Shown: positions 1 to 11,263 of the stretch, in pieces
How the letters are laid out: every line of letters starts with the position of its first letter
How positions within the stretch are numbered: the stretch's first letter is position 1
Origin: Drechslerella dactyloides
Taxonomy: Eukaryota; Ascomycota; Orbiliomycetes; Orbiliales; Orbiliaceae
NCBI GenBank assembly: GCA_020064725.1
Contig: JAGTWJ010000006.1
Location: 1,178,001-1,242,000, forward strand
DNA length: 64,000 nucleotides
Direction of reading: 5' to 3'
Position numbers and translations under genes: made by a program
Notes under the pieces: model-generated
Database searches by the model: none
What the model was told of the DNA's origin: nothing
The model's input: the letters and a program-made list of their open reading frames with translations, nothing else

Positions 1-20
1 CCTGTGCTCTATTAGTGAAA

Positions 21-28
21 GTCACGTG
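21..28. promoter_or_regulatory. CACGTG element (GTCACGTG) upstream of the Rab GAP gene
   Basis: GTCACGTG lies about 225 bp before the start codon at 253. It matches the RTCACRTG pattern bound by Cbf1/USF-type bHLH factors in fungi. This is a sequence match only; occupancy is inferred. Confidence 0.3.
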
Positions 29-252
29 GCCATGCACTATGGTGGTCGTCGCCTATCAACACGTGTGCGCATGTTGCTGCTCGGGCTTCCGTATCAACGT
101 CAACTGCAACCATCTCCAGCTGCGCAGAGAACGCCGAGGAGCTTGATTTATCGGCTATGCGAGTGCTATACAGCTCCTGAGGATCCCAGATAATCTGTAC
201 TGCACGCGGCGCTTGAACGTGCAAAGAAAGACACATTATTAGCGACATCACC

Positions 253-1925
253 ATGTCGGACGACGAAATAAAACAAGAGCCGGAGAGCCCTCCGGAAGAC
301 TTCGACGAGAAGATAAAGCTCGAAGAGGACGAACCCTCGGAAATGCCTGAAGACCCCACCATTCTGAAGGAAGAAGACATCGTGGAACCGGATCCAGACC
401 AAGAAGCTAAGCGGCTGAAAGTGGAGAAGCTGCAAGTCTTATGCGACGCGAAGGAGCGGGATGGAATAGCGGCTCTGGCTTTCTCGAAGCATGGTCTGGT
501 GAATGACGATATCCGGCAACAGGCCTGTATGTAGCCTCTCTACGCGGCTTAGCATCTTGTAAGCAGGCATGCTAACGACGCATAGGGCCATTATTACTAG
601 GATACGACCCTTCGAGCATCAAGACGGAGCTCGAGGATGCCAAAGTCAAGCTTGAAGATGGCAGAATCGTCCTGCAGGACTATCTCGGACGGCGTCCGTA
701 TACAGAGCTGCCTCCACACCGAGATGAAGAGCAGGTGCAGTTAGACGTAAACCGGTCGTTCGTCTACTACCCATCCGGTGAGCAAGCTCCGATGCCTCTG
801 CAGCTTCACATGCGGGTTTGCTCATAGAATCCAGGTGACGGACGCCTTCATGTATTCGCCGGGCATATGTTAATATCAATCGCTGGATGATCGCAGGTCT
901 CACATCTGAAGAGATGGACGCCCAGAAGCTCCAGCTGTCAGATTTGATCGTGGAGGTGCTGCGGCGGCACCCTATTCTTTGCTACTTTCAGGTATGCCAT
1001 CAAGATGTGTATACCTCTTTGCAAGAATCAGTGCTGATGTTCAAAGGGTTTCCACGACATCTGTCAAGTAATACTGCTGGTACTCGGGCCCAAATTAGCT
1101 ACGCTGGCGGTGGAGTACATGTCGCTGTTGAGGATACGAGATTTCATGCTGCCCGCGTTGGGACCGGCACTATGGCATCTGAAGCTGCTCCACCCCATCC
1201 TTTACGCGGCGGACAGGAAGCTCTGCCTGCATCTTTCGACGACGCAGCCTTTTTTCGCGCTGGCGGCGACGCTTACATTATACGCGCATGACATCCAAGC
1301 ATACGGCGACATCTCTCGGCTGTTCGATGCGTTCCTTGCCGAGTCGCCGGTGTTTCCCGTGTACTTTTTCGCCACGGTAGGATTATAATTACCTCACGCG
1401 CTGAAGCATGCATCAACGTGATAACGCTGACAAAAAAAATTAATGCTCAATTGCCAGATCGTCATGTCGCGGCGGGAAGAACTTTTTGACATACCCGACA
1501 CCGAGCCGGAAATGCTGCACTCAGTCCTGTGCAAGCTGCCAAAGCCGCTTGATCTGGAAGGCTTAATATCAAAAGCTATCGATCTACAAATATCCCACCC
1601 ACCCGAGTCGCTCGGTATCTGGCGCAAGGTGCCCAGCAGCAGCGTTCTTAAAACCTACCAAAGTCCGCTGAAATCGGGCAACGCCGTATTCAGCCAAGAC
1701 GTGCAAAAAGACTTGCAACAGGGGGAGGCCCTCTTCAGGAAGCAGGAGAGCCAGCTAGCGAGAGAGAACTTCAAGGAGCAAATCATGGGCAGTCTGCAGA
1801 CGCACAAGAGCATGATCGGCTGGACGGTGCTGGCGGGTGTATCCGCTGTTGCGGTCGGCTACTATCTTGGCAGGAAGGGGATGGATACGAAAGCGATCTG
1901 GCAGACCCTTGCCGCGAAAATTTGA
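253..1925 (+). CDS. TBC-domain Rab GTPase-activating protein, TBC1D20/Gyp8 family, tail-anchored
   Basis: Five exons: 253-526, 586-777, 897-991, 1047-1376, 1458-1925 (452 aa). Donors GTATGT, GTGAGC, GTATGC, GTAGGA; the first intron has a GCTAAC branch site. The TBC domain spans about residues 85-345. It carries both catalytic fingers of TBC GAPs: the arginine finger in LDVNRSF (D145, R148) and the glutamine finger in CYFQGFHDICQ (Q187). The stretch LPPHRDEEQVQLDVNRSF is characteristic of TBC1D20/Gyp8, which acts on Rab1/Ypt-type GTPases in ER-Golgi traffic. The first ~60 residues are acidic (MSDDEIKQEPESPPEDF...). A single hydrophobic segment near the C terminus (about residues 420-440, WTVLAGVSAVAVGYYLG) fits the ER tail anchor of the family. 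Exon boundaries are inferred but frame-consistent; the third acceptor is CAAAG. Confidence 0.9.
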
Positions 1926-3133
1926 ACACCCATCGGTATCACGGCGACGGCTGGGGGCGTGTATGGAGGTGCAATGTGTGTATGTACGATATCGACAATG
2001 CAAGACATCCCTCCTTCGGCTCGGGTATGCAGCAGCAACAGCAGGCATCATCCCTTGAGCGTGATTTTCGCCATGTAACGATCGCATTTTCACCCGATTT
2101 TGCAAGTGGAGTCTGCTAGCGGGATGCGCAGCTTTGAGGTTATGCACGTAAATTGGAAGTTTTTGCAATGCGAAAACGAGCATGGGATTTCCAGGTTGGG
2201 CAACGAGATGGGTGATGCTGGAATGGACGGACTGTGGGGAGCTCATCGCACTAGCCGAAGTTTGGATGAAAATTTTGGGGGCAAATGGGGACGAGTTCAC
2301 GGTCAGGCGGGGACCAACCCCAGGCACCGTGCGTCGAATCAGCGTAAGCTTGGCTGGAAGGTGGGTTCGAGCTGCTCGGTTGGGCGTCAGCTGGGGAATT
2401 CTCGATCACCCAGTCGGGAAGACGCACTAGCACGAAGCCTTCCAGAGACTGCAAGTGCGCTGCCGGTTGGGGCGCTGGACCGATACTTGGACACACGAGA
2501 TATTGCCTGGAACGGGGAGCAGTTTCTCAAAGGGTGCTGCCTCCTATGCTTCAAATGAGACAGGTCCGTGATTCGATTCTTGGACGGAGGGCGGCCGAGT
2601 CGGGACGGATTTGCATTCGCATTCTGATCAATATCGACCTTGTGCCGGTTGGAGTTCTGAGCTGGACGGTATGGTTGTCGTCGAATCTGCTCCTGCAACG
2701 TATGCCTGCATGCCTGTATCTGCACTTACAAGTAATATATGTAACGGGAGCTCGATTCAAGACGAGACGTCCAGCGTGGTCACGGTGGACGGTCCTGCCA
2801 TCGGCGGACCTGAGTGGCGGGTCTGCCCCCCTTCGAATTCCTCGCTTGGAAGGGGGAGCTTTTAATTCAGCCTGCCTGCGTGCATGCATGCAGGATGTCA
2901 TGGCGCCGCTCAACCCAACCGGAGGCCCCAACGGAGAGAAAAATTTTTACTTGTCTATTAGTTGGAGGCGTTATTGGGCTTGGGGGGGGCATGGCCGCTT
3001 TGAGCTGTCTGACGCCTTGCTGGAGGGCGATCGCGGTGATGCTACGATGATGCCGGGCGAGGCGGTGATGTTACTATGGCGGTGTGATTTTAATCTTAGC
3101 TGCTGCCCGGCTGTGAACATCCAACATGCCAGA

Positions 3134-3164
3134 ATTCCTGGCCGGCCAGCTTCCTTCCAGGAAT
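3134..3164. repeat. Short inverted repeat (8-bp arms)
   Basis: Perfect arms ATTCCTGG (3134-3141) and CCAGGAAT (3157-3164) are separated by 15 bp. Possible hairpin or regulator site; no function can be assigned. Confidence 0.4.
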
Positions 3165-3215
3165 AGCTGGAGGTGCACCACAGCCGGTGTCACAAGCAGA
3201 TGCAGAATCCAGAAC

Positions 3216-3229
3216 TCCACGATCGTGGA
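3216..3229. repeat. 14-bp perfect palindrome TCCACGATCGTGGA
   Basis: Perfect dyad in the leader region of the Atos gene, 52 bp after the neighbouring inverted repeat. It could bind a dimeric factor; not tested. Confidence 0.4.
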
Positions 3230-3979
3230 TGAGCGAATGCTGCATCTGGCTTGCCGATTAGACTTTTCGAGCCGGCCTGACCAAGTTGCCCTTTCCTCGG
3301 GTGGTGGTGCTATGACATTATACAAGTAACGCCGGTCTCGCCCGCCAGCGCCTGTGATCACGAACCCGGCCAACTGGAAGTGACTTCCCCTCCACTCCAC
3401 CTCACGCCAACCCGGCCGGCATTATCCATTCAGGCGAAGTATATTAAAACACCCCTCCGCTCGCTCCTCTCGCCCCCTCGCATGAACCCTCCTCATTTCC
3501 TGCCCTCCCTCTCTCTCGATCACATTCTTATTCTTCAGTTGACCAACAGCCGTGTCCGGCTTCGCAGGCTCCCCGCGATAGGCTCCTTTGGCAGCATGGC
3601 GTCAATCCAATAACCTGCACGGCCTTTCCCACCTGCTCGATTGAACCGACACCCTCTCTTATTATCACCCGGAACCAGCACTCCGCATCCTCGCCTCGAT
3701 TCCAAAAAATCTCATAGCTTGGGCCGCTGTCCTCCAACAGGCCATCTCACCTGCCGTCCTGCGTCTGTGCTTTAAGACCGTGCCTGCCTGCCCTGTCCGT
3801 CTGTCCGTCTGCACTCCGCTCCCGCGAACCGATCCCAGCTCTCCCAAACCCGCTCGCAGCGACAACCTTCAATCGACTACAAAAGAGCCCGCCGGGACTC
3901 ACGGCCCCCATCCTGACACTGCTCGACTCCGGCCGCCTCCAAAACCGCTAGAGAGGCTAATCGCGGGACTTCTGACGGC

Positions 3980-6117
3980 ATGCCGTTGGTCTACAACACT
4001 CATCCGAGCCCACCAGCGTCCGCGACCCTCCCCGTCGCTGGTGGTCCTCACATGCAGCTGATCGTCGAGGGCGGAGATGGCGCTATCGACGCCAGACCGG
4101 TTCACCAGGGCCGGGATTCGGCCAGGGATACTACTGTCGAGAATGCACCAAAGAATCGAGCGGAACTCATCAGACGGCTTAAGGCCCGAGAGGCTCGCAT
4201 TTGGTCCTTGAACACCAATGTGGGTCACTTGAAGTGTATTTATTTATTTTTTAATTTCTTGCTTTCTACATTCTGTAGACGCAGGGTCTTTGCGCCTTGA
4301 GTCTGTTGCTGCTCGTCCATAGCTCTGTCGAGATCGTGATGGTCTAACAAATATGCGTCTTTGTTCTCCAGGATGTCGAGGCCGACCCGAAACCAGAACC
4401 TGAAAAAGTCGACGATGACCGAAATGGCCCGCAGTCCGCGCTACACTCTGGAGTATTCGCACCGGACAGTCGACAGCTGCAGCATCCCCCGTCGCCGATA
4501 AGCTCCCACTTCCACACCTCGTTCCACAACGCTAGAAACCCACATGCCGAAGTCGCACCGACTGTTCACCACTCAAGCCTCTTCCCATACGGGCAGGAGA
4601 ATGTGAGAAGCGGCCGGTCGAGGGCGCAGTCGCTTTCAGGCTACGTCCTCAAGCACCCGACGTCGCCGCTTGCACTGTCTTCGCAGACGGAGAACGAGGC
4701 GATCGATGAATATAGCAACGCTATCGATATTATGGACACCCCATTGCGCTCCCGTAGAGCCTCCCTGGTCCCGTCGATTTCCTCGTTACATTCCTCGCAG
4801 TCGCCGGCTCCACCGTCATATTCTCGGCACCCGTCTCGCCGCTCGATAGGCTCTGATAACTGGTACGACTCCTTCCCGGTGGCGCCGTCTCATTCTCGCC
4901 AGTCATCGAGGCGGCTATCCCTCGGCGTGGGGCTCGGCAGCGACCTCCCCGCGGGCTCCTTCGTGGGTTCCTACGAAGAGTCGATATTGAACGGACGAAT
5001 GTCCACCACGCCGTCAAAACCGCTGCAGTTCAACGCGCAGATTGGTGTCCTGGGTATCGGAAAATGCAAGGCATCTCTCAGATGCCCGACACACGTAACG
5101 ATACCGTTCCCAGCGTACTTTTACTCCGTGGGAGACTACGACAGTCCATCTCCGTACGTCGGCCAAATCGACCTGGATACCGCACTGCAGAACCACTCGA
5201 AACCGTCGAGAACATTCCCGGAAGGCGGATACCGGATTCCACCCCGCGGGCAATTGCAGATCATCATCAAGAACCCGAACAAGACGGCCGTCAAGCTGTT
5301 CCTCGTCCCCTACGACCTGACAGATATGGAGCCGGGCCAGAAGACGTTCATCCGCCAAAAGTCGTACTCCGCAGACGCATACATCGACACCCTCACAAAA
5401 CCCAGCGATACCGTGCCTATGACTCCTATTACCGCGCAGAAGATGCGTGATAAAGAGCGAGAGGCGTTGCGGTATCTAATCCACCTCCACCTGTGCTGTC
5501 CGTCTAAGGGACGGTATTACCTCCACCGGAACATCCGACTGGTGTTCGCCAACCGAGTTCCCGACGGCAAGGAGAAGCTACGGAACGAAATCCAGCAGCC
5601 GGAGCCAAAGTACTCCCCATGGAAGTTGGGTAGCAACACGGACGCGATGAACACGCCGAGGAGACGTCGCGGCAGCAGCATCTCGTTCGCATTTGCAGCC
5701 GAGGAATTCATGCTGAACGACGAAAGTCGACAGCGGATGAAGAACTTCAAATTCGGCGGGGCGGCAGCCGTAACGGTTGATAAGGATATGGAGGAGGAAG
5801 AGCCACCGAAACGAGAAGACGGCATGCATACCGCTGCTGCTGCTATAAACATCCGCCAGCTCGAGAAGGATACCGACGGCGACACCGAGATGGGCGACGA
5901 CGGCAGCAGAACCGTGACAAGCGGCTCATGGGATAAGCTGAGCAGCAGCGTCTACTCGACTGGCAGCGACGGCGCGCAACAGGGTCTTTTGGCAATGAAG
6001 CTACGCAGTCTGGATCCCAAGCACTTTGCTCAGGAGAGTGATAGCCTGGGTGGGGGCGGTACCATGAGGCCCCTCAGCAGTGGGCGCAGAGGGGCGATAC
6101 AGCCACCGGAGGCCTAA
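3980..6117 (+). CDS. Atos/FAM214-like protein (DUF4210 plus chromosome-segregation domain)
   Basis: Two exons, 3980-4219 and 4372-6117 (661 aa), joined by a GTGGGT donor and a CTCCAG acceptor with a GTCTAAC branch site; the join keeps the frame. The conserved core starts near residue 330 with SFVGSYEESILNGRM, followed by FNAQIGVLGIGKCKASLRCP and the motif SPYVGQIDL. This order (EESLLNGR, IG-, FY, SPY-GQI-L) is the Atos/FAM214 signature. The second conserved part, around GGYRIPPRGQLQIIIKNPNKT and HLHLCCPSKGRYYLHRNIRLVF, matches the meiotic chromosome-segregation domain found beside it. Family knowledge: metazoan Atos is a transcription-linked regulator; the fission yeast relative was linked to meiotic chromosome segregation. 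The N-terminal ~320 residues are serine/proline-rich and low in complexity. The exact role in this fungus is unknown. Confidence 0.85.
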
Positions 6118-7379
6118 GGTAAGTAGTGTTAGACGATTTCAACCTGCTGATCAAAGTAGGTCAGTTCTTTTGTATTCAGCATTTTGTTTCTCTTAATGGG
6201 CGGAGGACGGGAGTATAGCATGTCTCGGGGCTTCATTCTGCATTTTTGGTTAACATTGGGGGTTGTTCTCTTTACTTCAATTGTTTTTATGTCTTCTGTT
6301 CAATAATCAACATGCATCCATGCGTACGCATTCGAACGTACGGCAAAAGTGCGAAAAATTTCAGCATCTGGTATAACGTTCATATACTATCACGGAGTTT
6401 CACAAGAGGGGGTTCTTCATTCACCATCAATTAATTTCTTTCCTTTCTTCATTCTGGTCGTTACCGGTCGGTGTGGGTTTGGGGGTTGTTTTTTTTCACG
6501 TTTAATAGCTTCTCTTCTAGCTCTCATTTGCAATTTTGTCTATTGGCTACTAGATTTCTCAGCTCATTTCGTGATCGATCACGCGTGCATCTTGCATTGA
6601 GATCTCCTCTCTGATTTCTTTCGAATTTCACTAATTGCGAGGTTTTCTTTCAAACATCCATACACATATACTACTTATTGTTCTGGCGAAGCTTCCTTTT
6701 TGTACAGATGAGTTTGAGGTTGAGTTTTGCATGCATGCATAGTGGCTATCTGCATTGTCTTGAATTTCGTCTGGTTTTGCAGCATCTATAATCAGAACTC
6801 TGCAGCCGGGCTCTCTGTTTTCGAGTATTCTAGTGGTGCCATGTACCGTATTATATATATAAATTTAAAGTAGATATATAACCACGCCTGAGGATCGTAG
6901 CTATGATATTCGATGCGGGATCAAATTATTGCAGGTGGCCTATATACGTACGAGTGAGGCTTTATCTATCTGCGCGTGATGGTGTTTTGCTTGTTCCGCA
7001 CTGCAGTTGCAGTCCAAATAGCAGATAGGTACATGCACTTGGATACACAATCCCATGATCGATGTCCCACCATCCATCCCAGAATAACCGGGAGATATAC
7101 GACTAATCTCACAGCGTGTGAACGATGCGACGGAGCCGGAACCAAACCATACCAGACCAGACCGCCCAGCCGAACGAAAATCCTATACGAATATATTGTA
7201 ATATAACATAAAACCAGCCCCGCAGCCGCAACATCCATATCGTAAACCGGAGTAGTTACAGAAAAACTCTCAACCCACCCGATGCATTCCGTATGTAGGT
7301 ATTTACAGTACGTGCATACGCTTGACCGCGTAGTCACTTCGGCGTACATACATACATACGGACGTCGGACGGACCTATC
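6118..7379. other. Convergent intergenic region
   Basis: Lies between the 3' ends of the Atos gene and the minus-strand membrane-protein gene. It is AT-richer than its flanks, with T-runs and short TA-rich patches (for example 6853-6883). No supported gene; most of it is probably 3' UTR. Confidence 0.6.
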
Positions 7380-8606
7380 TTACATGCGCTCGCTCTCGCT
7401 AAACTGGCTGCCGACTTCGCTCCACCCGTCCGTGTCGCCGACGCTCGACGCCATATCGGAGACAAACTCGACGCGGTCGTCCGCCTCGCTGCGGCCCTCG
7501 TCCGGGTCGATCATGCTGACGGTCTCGGATTCGGAGTGCAGCGACTGGACGGCCGAATGGTCGTCTTCAACGCCGATTTCGCTGCCGCTTTCCGCGGCTG
7601 CGGCTGCGTTATGCTCGTCGGCTGTGCCGCCCGTGACGTCCTCGGTCCATTGCTGGATCGCCCAGTACGGCTGTGAAGTTGAGAATGTAGTCTGTAATTC
7701 CTCGTCTTCGTGCGCGTCTTCGGGATCTGATGCTGTGCGTTGGTCCGCGGGGCGTGGTGGAACCGGCGGTGGTGTTTCCGTTTCCGTTTCCGTTTCCGCC
7801 TGTACCGTTGGGGTGGTCTCGGCCGAAGGTGGGGCTACAAAGTCAGGGTACTGCGGGTGGGACGGGCGCGGCGGGAGCGGCGGCGGCTGGTCGACGACCT
7901 TCTCGGTCGGGACGGGCGTCGGGAGGACAGCCGGGATCATGGGTGGTGCGTCGTACGACAGCGGGAAGTCCTTTTCGGACATCGGGGGAGACAGGGTATC
8001 CGACGAGGCGTCGCTGCCCGGCGACGTGGACTTGAGGATGTGTTGCTGTGCGGCTTCCGCGGCGGCGTCGAAGAGCACCTTGTTGGTTTCATCGTCGTCA
8101 AAGACGGACCTCATGGCGTTGGAGGAGGCTGCGCTTTCGTCAAGCCCCCGGTAGGGCGGCCGGTAGCGAAGCGCCGAGTCGGCAAGATATGCATCGCGGC
8201 TGGAGCCCTCGGCTTTCTCGTCGTCGCCTCGTAGGGTGATGCTGTCGGCTGAGTTCCGTCTCGACCGGGTTCTGGAGTTCGCGCGCGACGACGGCCGGAG
8301 GTGGCTGGAGCCGTCCGGTCTTCCGCTGAACGCCATCGGCTGGTGGCGTTGGCGCTGCTCCGACGGCATGATCTCCTCGGCGAAGGTGTGCATCGCTAGG
8401 GAGATCTTGCGCCGGGTGCGGTCGACAAGCTCCCGGACTTGGTCGCGGTTCTCGTAGACGGTGTAGCCGGCGGCGATGAGGACGGCGCACATGATGATGA
8501 CGCCTGATTTGGCGATGGCAGTGGTGTTAGTCTTATTGATGGGATGAACGGGTTGAGTATAGTAGTGAGGGTGGAATGCACCTTTTGCGATAGGTGCGGC
8601 AGGCAT
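7380..8606 (-). CDS. Hypothetical single-pass membrane protein with proline-rich and acidic tail
   Basis: Single exon, 408 aa, from the first ATG of the frame at 8606; codons upstream in the frame lack an ATG. One hydrophobic helix sits at about residues 32-51 (IAKSGVIIMCAVLIAAGYTV), preceded by a short N-terminal part. A basic segment (RRKISLAMHTF) follows, then a long disordered region. That region contains polyproline SH3-like sites (QPPPLPPRPS near residue 240 and PPPVPPRPAD near 280) separated by an ETETETET run, and an acidic serine-rich C terminus (SDMASSVGDTDGWSEVGSQF). I do not recognise a family. The layout suggests an organelle-membrane anchor with a cytosolic adaptor tail, which is inference. 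Confidence 0.75.
   Translation of the reverse strand: MPAAPIAKGAFHPHYYTQPVHPINKTNTTAIAKSGVIIMCAVLIAAGYTVYENRDQVRELVDRTRRKISLAMHTFAEEIMPSEQRQRHQPMAFSGRPDGSSHLRPSSRANSRTRSRRNSADSITLRGDDEKAEGSSRDAYLADSALRYRPPYRGLDESAASSNAMRSVFDDDETNKVLFDAAAEAAQQHILKSTSPGSDASSDTLSPPMSEKDFPLSYDAPPMIPAVLPTPVPTEKVVDQPPPLPPRPSHPQYPDFVAPPSAETTPTVQAETETETETPPPVPPRPADQRTASDPEDAHEDEELQTTFSTSQPYWAIQQWTEDVTGGTADEHNAAAAAESGSEIGVEDDHSAVQSLHSESETVSMIDPDEGRSEADDRVEFVSDMASSVGDTDGWSEVGSQFSESERM
7775..7798. repeat. In-frame hexanucleotide repeat (TTTCCG)x4
   Basis: Four perfect TTTCCG units inside the minus-strand gene encode an alternating Glu-Thr run between the two polyproline sites. A multiple of three, so length variation would not break the frame. 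Confidence 0.85.
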
Positions 8607-11263
8607 GATGAAAGACGGTGATGACAATAATCGGTATACTTAATGCGAAAAGTATATAGATGGTATAGTGTAGACGTGATGGTGAGAACCACGGTCTGAA
8701 AAATGGACCGGAGGATAGCTATGCTAGATAAAGGAATGAGATGGTTTATGTCAGATAGAATTCCTATTTGATGCCACGAGGCTGTTCAGGTGAGGGGGGT
8801 CTAATGGATGGATGGGGTGGATGGATGGATAGGCGGTCAGAATGGGAGGGGCTCTTCTCGGGCAGGGGAGTTAGGCAGGGCAAGCTAGGTCGGAGGGTGG
8901 ACGTACGACACAGCCGCGCGAACGCCGATGCGCAATCGAGTGGAGGTCCGATGCGGGATTGGAAGGGAAAGGCGAACGAAAGTGGGTGTCACCGTCGACG
9001 ACGCGGGCAAAAAAGAGTGGAATCTGCTGCTCCGAGCACGCTGGATCGACCCTGGCCACCGGCGAGCGATTTTCTCGTGACCGATGGGGAGTGGAGGGAG
9101 GGAGGGAAGATCGAGTCGGGTCGAGACGAGAGAGGGGCGAGGCCTTAGTGGTGGGCGGAGGGAAGCGGCGGATTGGGCGGAGGGACGCGAACAAACGGAC
9201 GAGGGAAGCTTATCGCCACGCCGGCGGGCAGGCTGTCAAACGTCAAGGCTGTCGTGGGCCGCGGGTCGTCGACGCGCACGCCTGTCGTAATGCGGTTCTG
9301 TCCAGACCAAGTGTCCTCTTCGAAGCCGGCGATTCTGCTCTGTGGACACGATTACACTTTGCAATCTCGCTGGTCCATTCTCTGAAGTCTGTTAAACGAT
9401 ACAAGACTCTTTATTAGCACAGTCATTCACTCATTCATTCATTCAGTCTCTCACTCACTCCCACGGCTCTGTGAGATGAAGTGGACAAACAATCTGTCGC
9501 TTCCATCATCCAACAGAGAGGAGGGGCAAGGGAGACAGGTAGCGTGGAGAAACCCGAGCAAACAGCCGGCTTACCAATTCCTTCAGCGAGAACTCTTCAA
9601 GCTCAGGTATGAAACGTCGGCGGATCGTTGGATTGAAAGAAAACCGGAATTCAAGTTGGTGGTAGCATTGGGCTGGTCAGATGTTGGCTCTTCCTTGCAT
9701 GGCTCGAATTTTAAATCTGGAGAGACCCATCATCTGATCTCCAGTAGCCTCGAAACCGAACCACCGGATCTCGACCCGGCCATGTCATTCATGTCTCTGC
9801 CTTCCCCTCACGCACATCTCTCCGCCTCTTGCGGGCAGCTGCTGTGCGCCACTGCGTCGAGATAGCTGGAGCCGGGCGGCAAAAAAGCCAAATCCGATGG
9901 ACGCTGGTGGCGCATTCGGAGAGGGCATGGGTTCGCATGCAGCTGCCGGAAAGCTTATTGGCCGTTGACAAGTCCGTCCCAAATTTGCAAACCCGCTCGC
10001 ACGCTCCCTTGGGAATCTTTCCCATGAGCGGGGAATGCGAGTCTCGAACAGCAATCAGACTCGCGAGCGGCAACGTTGGATTCATTCATCGTACTCGAAG
10101 GAGCAGTCTTGGTGTTTGTATGCATTGTGTGCGGCACAGCTTCAGCGATTCCAGCAGCTAGTCGTAAGACATGTTGGACTGATCGAATAGAGAGGGCATG
10201 CCCCGCTGCCCCGCTGTAGATATTCCTCAGCTTCCCTTCCCATTATCGTGCTGTGCCATGACGACATTAGCCAATTACTCGGCAGCCCAGAACCCGTAGA
10301 CGTGATACCGCGGTGCAATGCGAGGTTTCGCGACGGTTATCAATTTTGATCGCGGTCGTTAGAGGGAGCGTGGTTGATTTGTCCCCGCGGACAGTCCGTC
10401 GACCTTCGGCTGCTGGCAATAAAGGCGTTGGCAACCTGATGAGGGCCGGTGCTGCAAAAACGGCGGCGGGTGTGATATCACGCCATCGATGGAGTGGTTA
10501 GCTAGCAGTGAGGTCGCAGGATCCAGCTGGAGCGCAGTGTCGATTGTCGTCGGACCGTTGTCGTGGTGGTGACAATATCAACGGCTGCTGCACCTTGAAT
10601 CCTGCCCAAAGCAGCAGAGACGGAGCCGCTTTTGATAGGGCTGCAGACCTCCCAACGCAGCCCGCTTTCTCCCCCATCTAAACGCCCTCCGACGTCCATC
10701 GCCATCCACCAGCCCGAATTAACGCCCTCTGCCTATCGATTGCTCTAAATCCCGATCTCCGGTCGCGTTAAAACAGGTTGTCCTTACTGCCACGATCGAG
10801 GCAGAAAGCGGGGGAATAAAAGAACATCCGCTACACGTTTCCTCAAGGGCTCGTCAAGGTGGCAAGCTATCAGAACTCTTTCTCCTCCTCGCACCCCGCT
10901 GTCTGCCCTCATCGACACATGCGGCGTGAACAGCAGCCTCACAACCGTCTCCATCCCCCACCCTACCGTCCCGACCATCCATTCTCCTGAATGGACGACT
11001 GAACCCTTGGACCGGACACGTTTCCTCGTCCATCTCTTTTAATCAAACCCACCGTCTAGCGTTTAAAGCTAAGACTTATCATTTTTTTGGTACCGATATC
11101 GATATAAACAACAGATAGAACCAAAAGACCAGCGGATATTGGTCCTACAGAATAGGCACCATCGTTCAATCGTCATTCTTATAGCCCGGAGACACGGAGC
11201 GATAAGACTATAAAATTCTCCTCTTCATTAAATCTCCACCCGTCCCAGAAACCGACCGGCAAC
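8607..11263. other. 2.6-kb divergent promoter region between the membrane-protein gene and eIF5B
   Basis: No supported gene. The first part holds GGAT-type simple repeats (8810-8835). The middle part has one isolated open frame at 9476-9865, rejected for lack of support. The last 300 bp before 11264 are the likely eIF5B promoter and leader. The long spacer may hold an unrecognised RNA gene, but I see no signature of one. Confidence 0.55.
9424..9460. repeat. CATT/CACT simple repeat
   Basis: Tandem CATT units run into CACT units (CATTCACTCATTCATTCATTC...). Ordinary microsatellite in non-coding DNA. Confidence 0.7.

Larger units (their letters stand above)
1926..3979. other. 2-kb intergenic region: 3' UTR of the Rab GAP and promoter/leader of the Atos gene
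   Basis: No convincing coding sequence. Open frames here overlap each other on both strands and show no family resemblance. The part from about 3420 to 3900 is pyrimidine-rich, typical of an ascomycete promoter or 5' leader. Two short palindromic structures are listed separately. Confidence 0.6.

Noticed and set aside
2100..3166. Several overlapping 80-210 aa frames between the Rab GAP and Atos genes
   Set aside because: Frames overlap each other on both strands and lack conserved motifs; most likely UTR and promoter DNA.
9476..9865. 129-aa ATG-started frame in the divergent promoter of eIF5B
   Set aside because: No family resemblance, overlaps equally long frames on the other strand, and starts right after a simple repeat.
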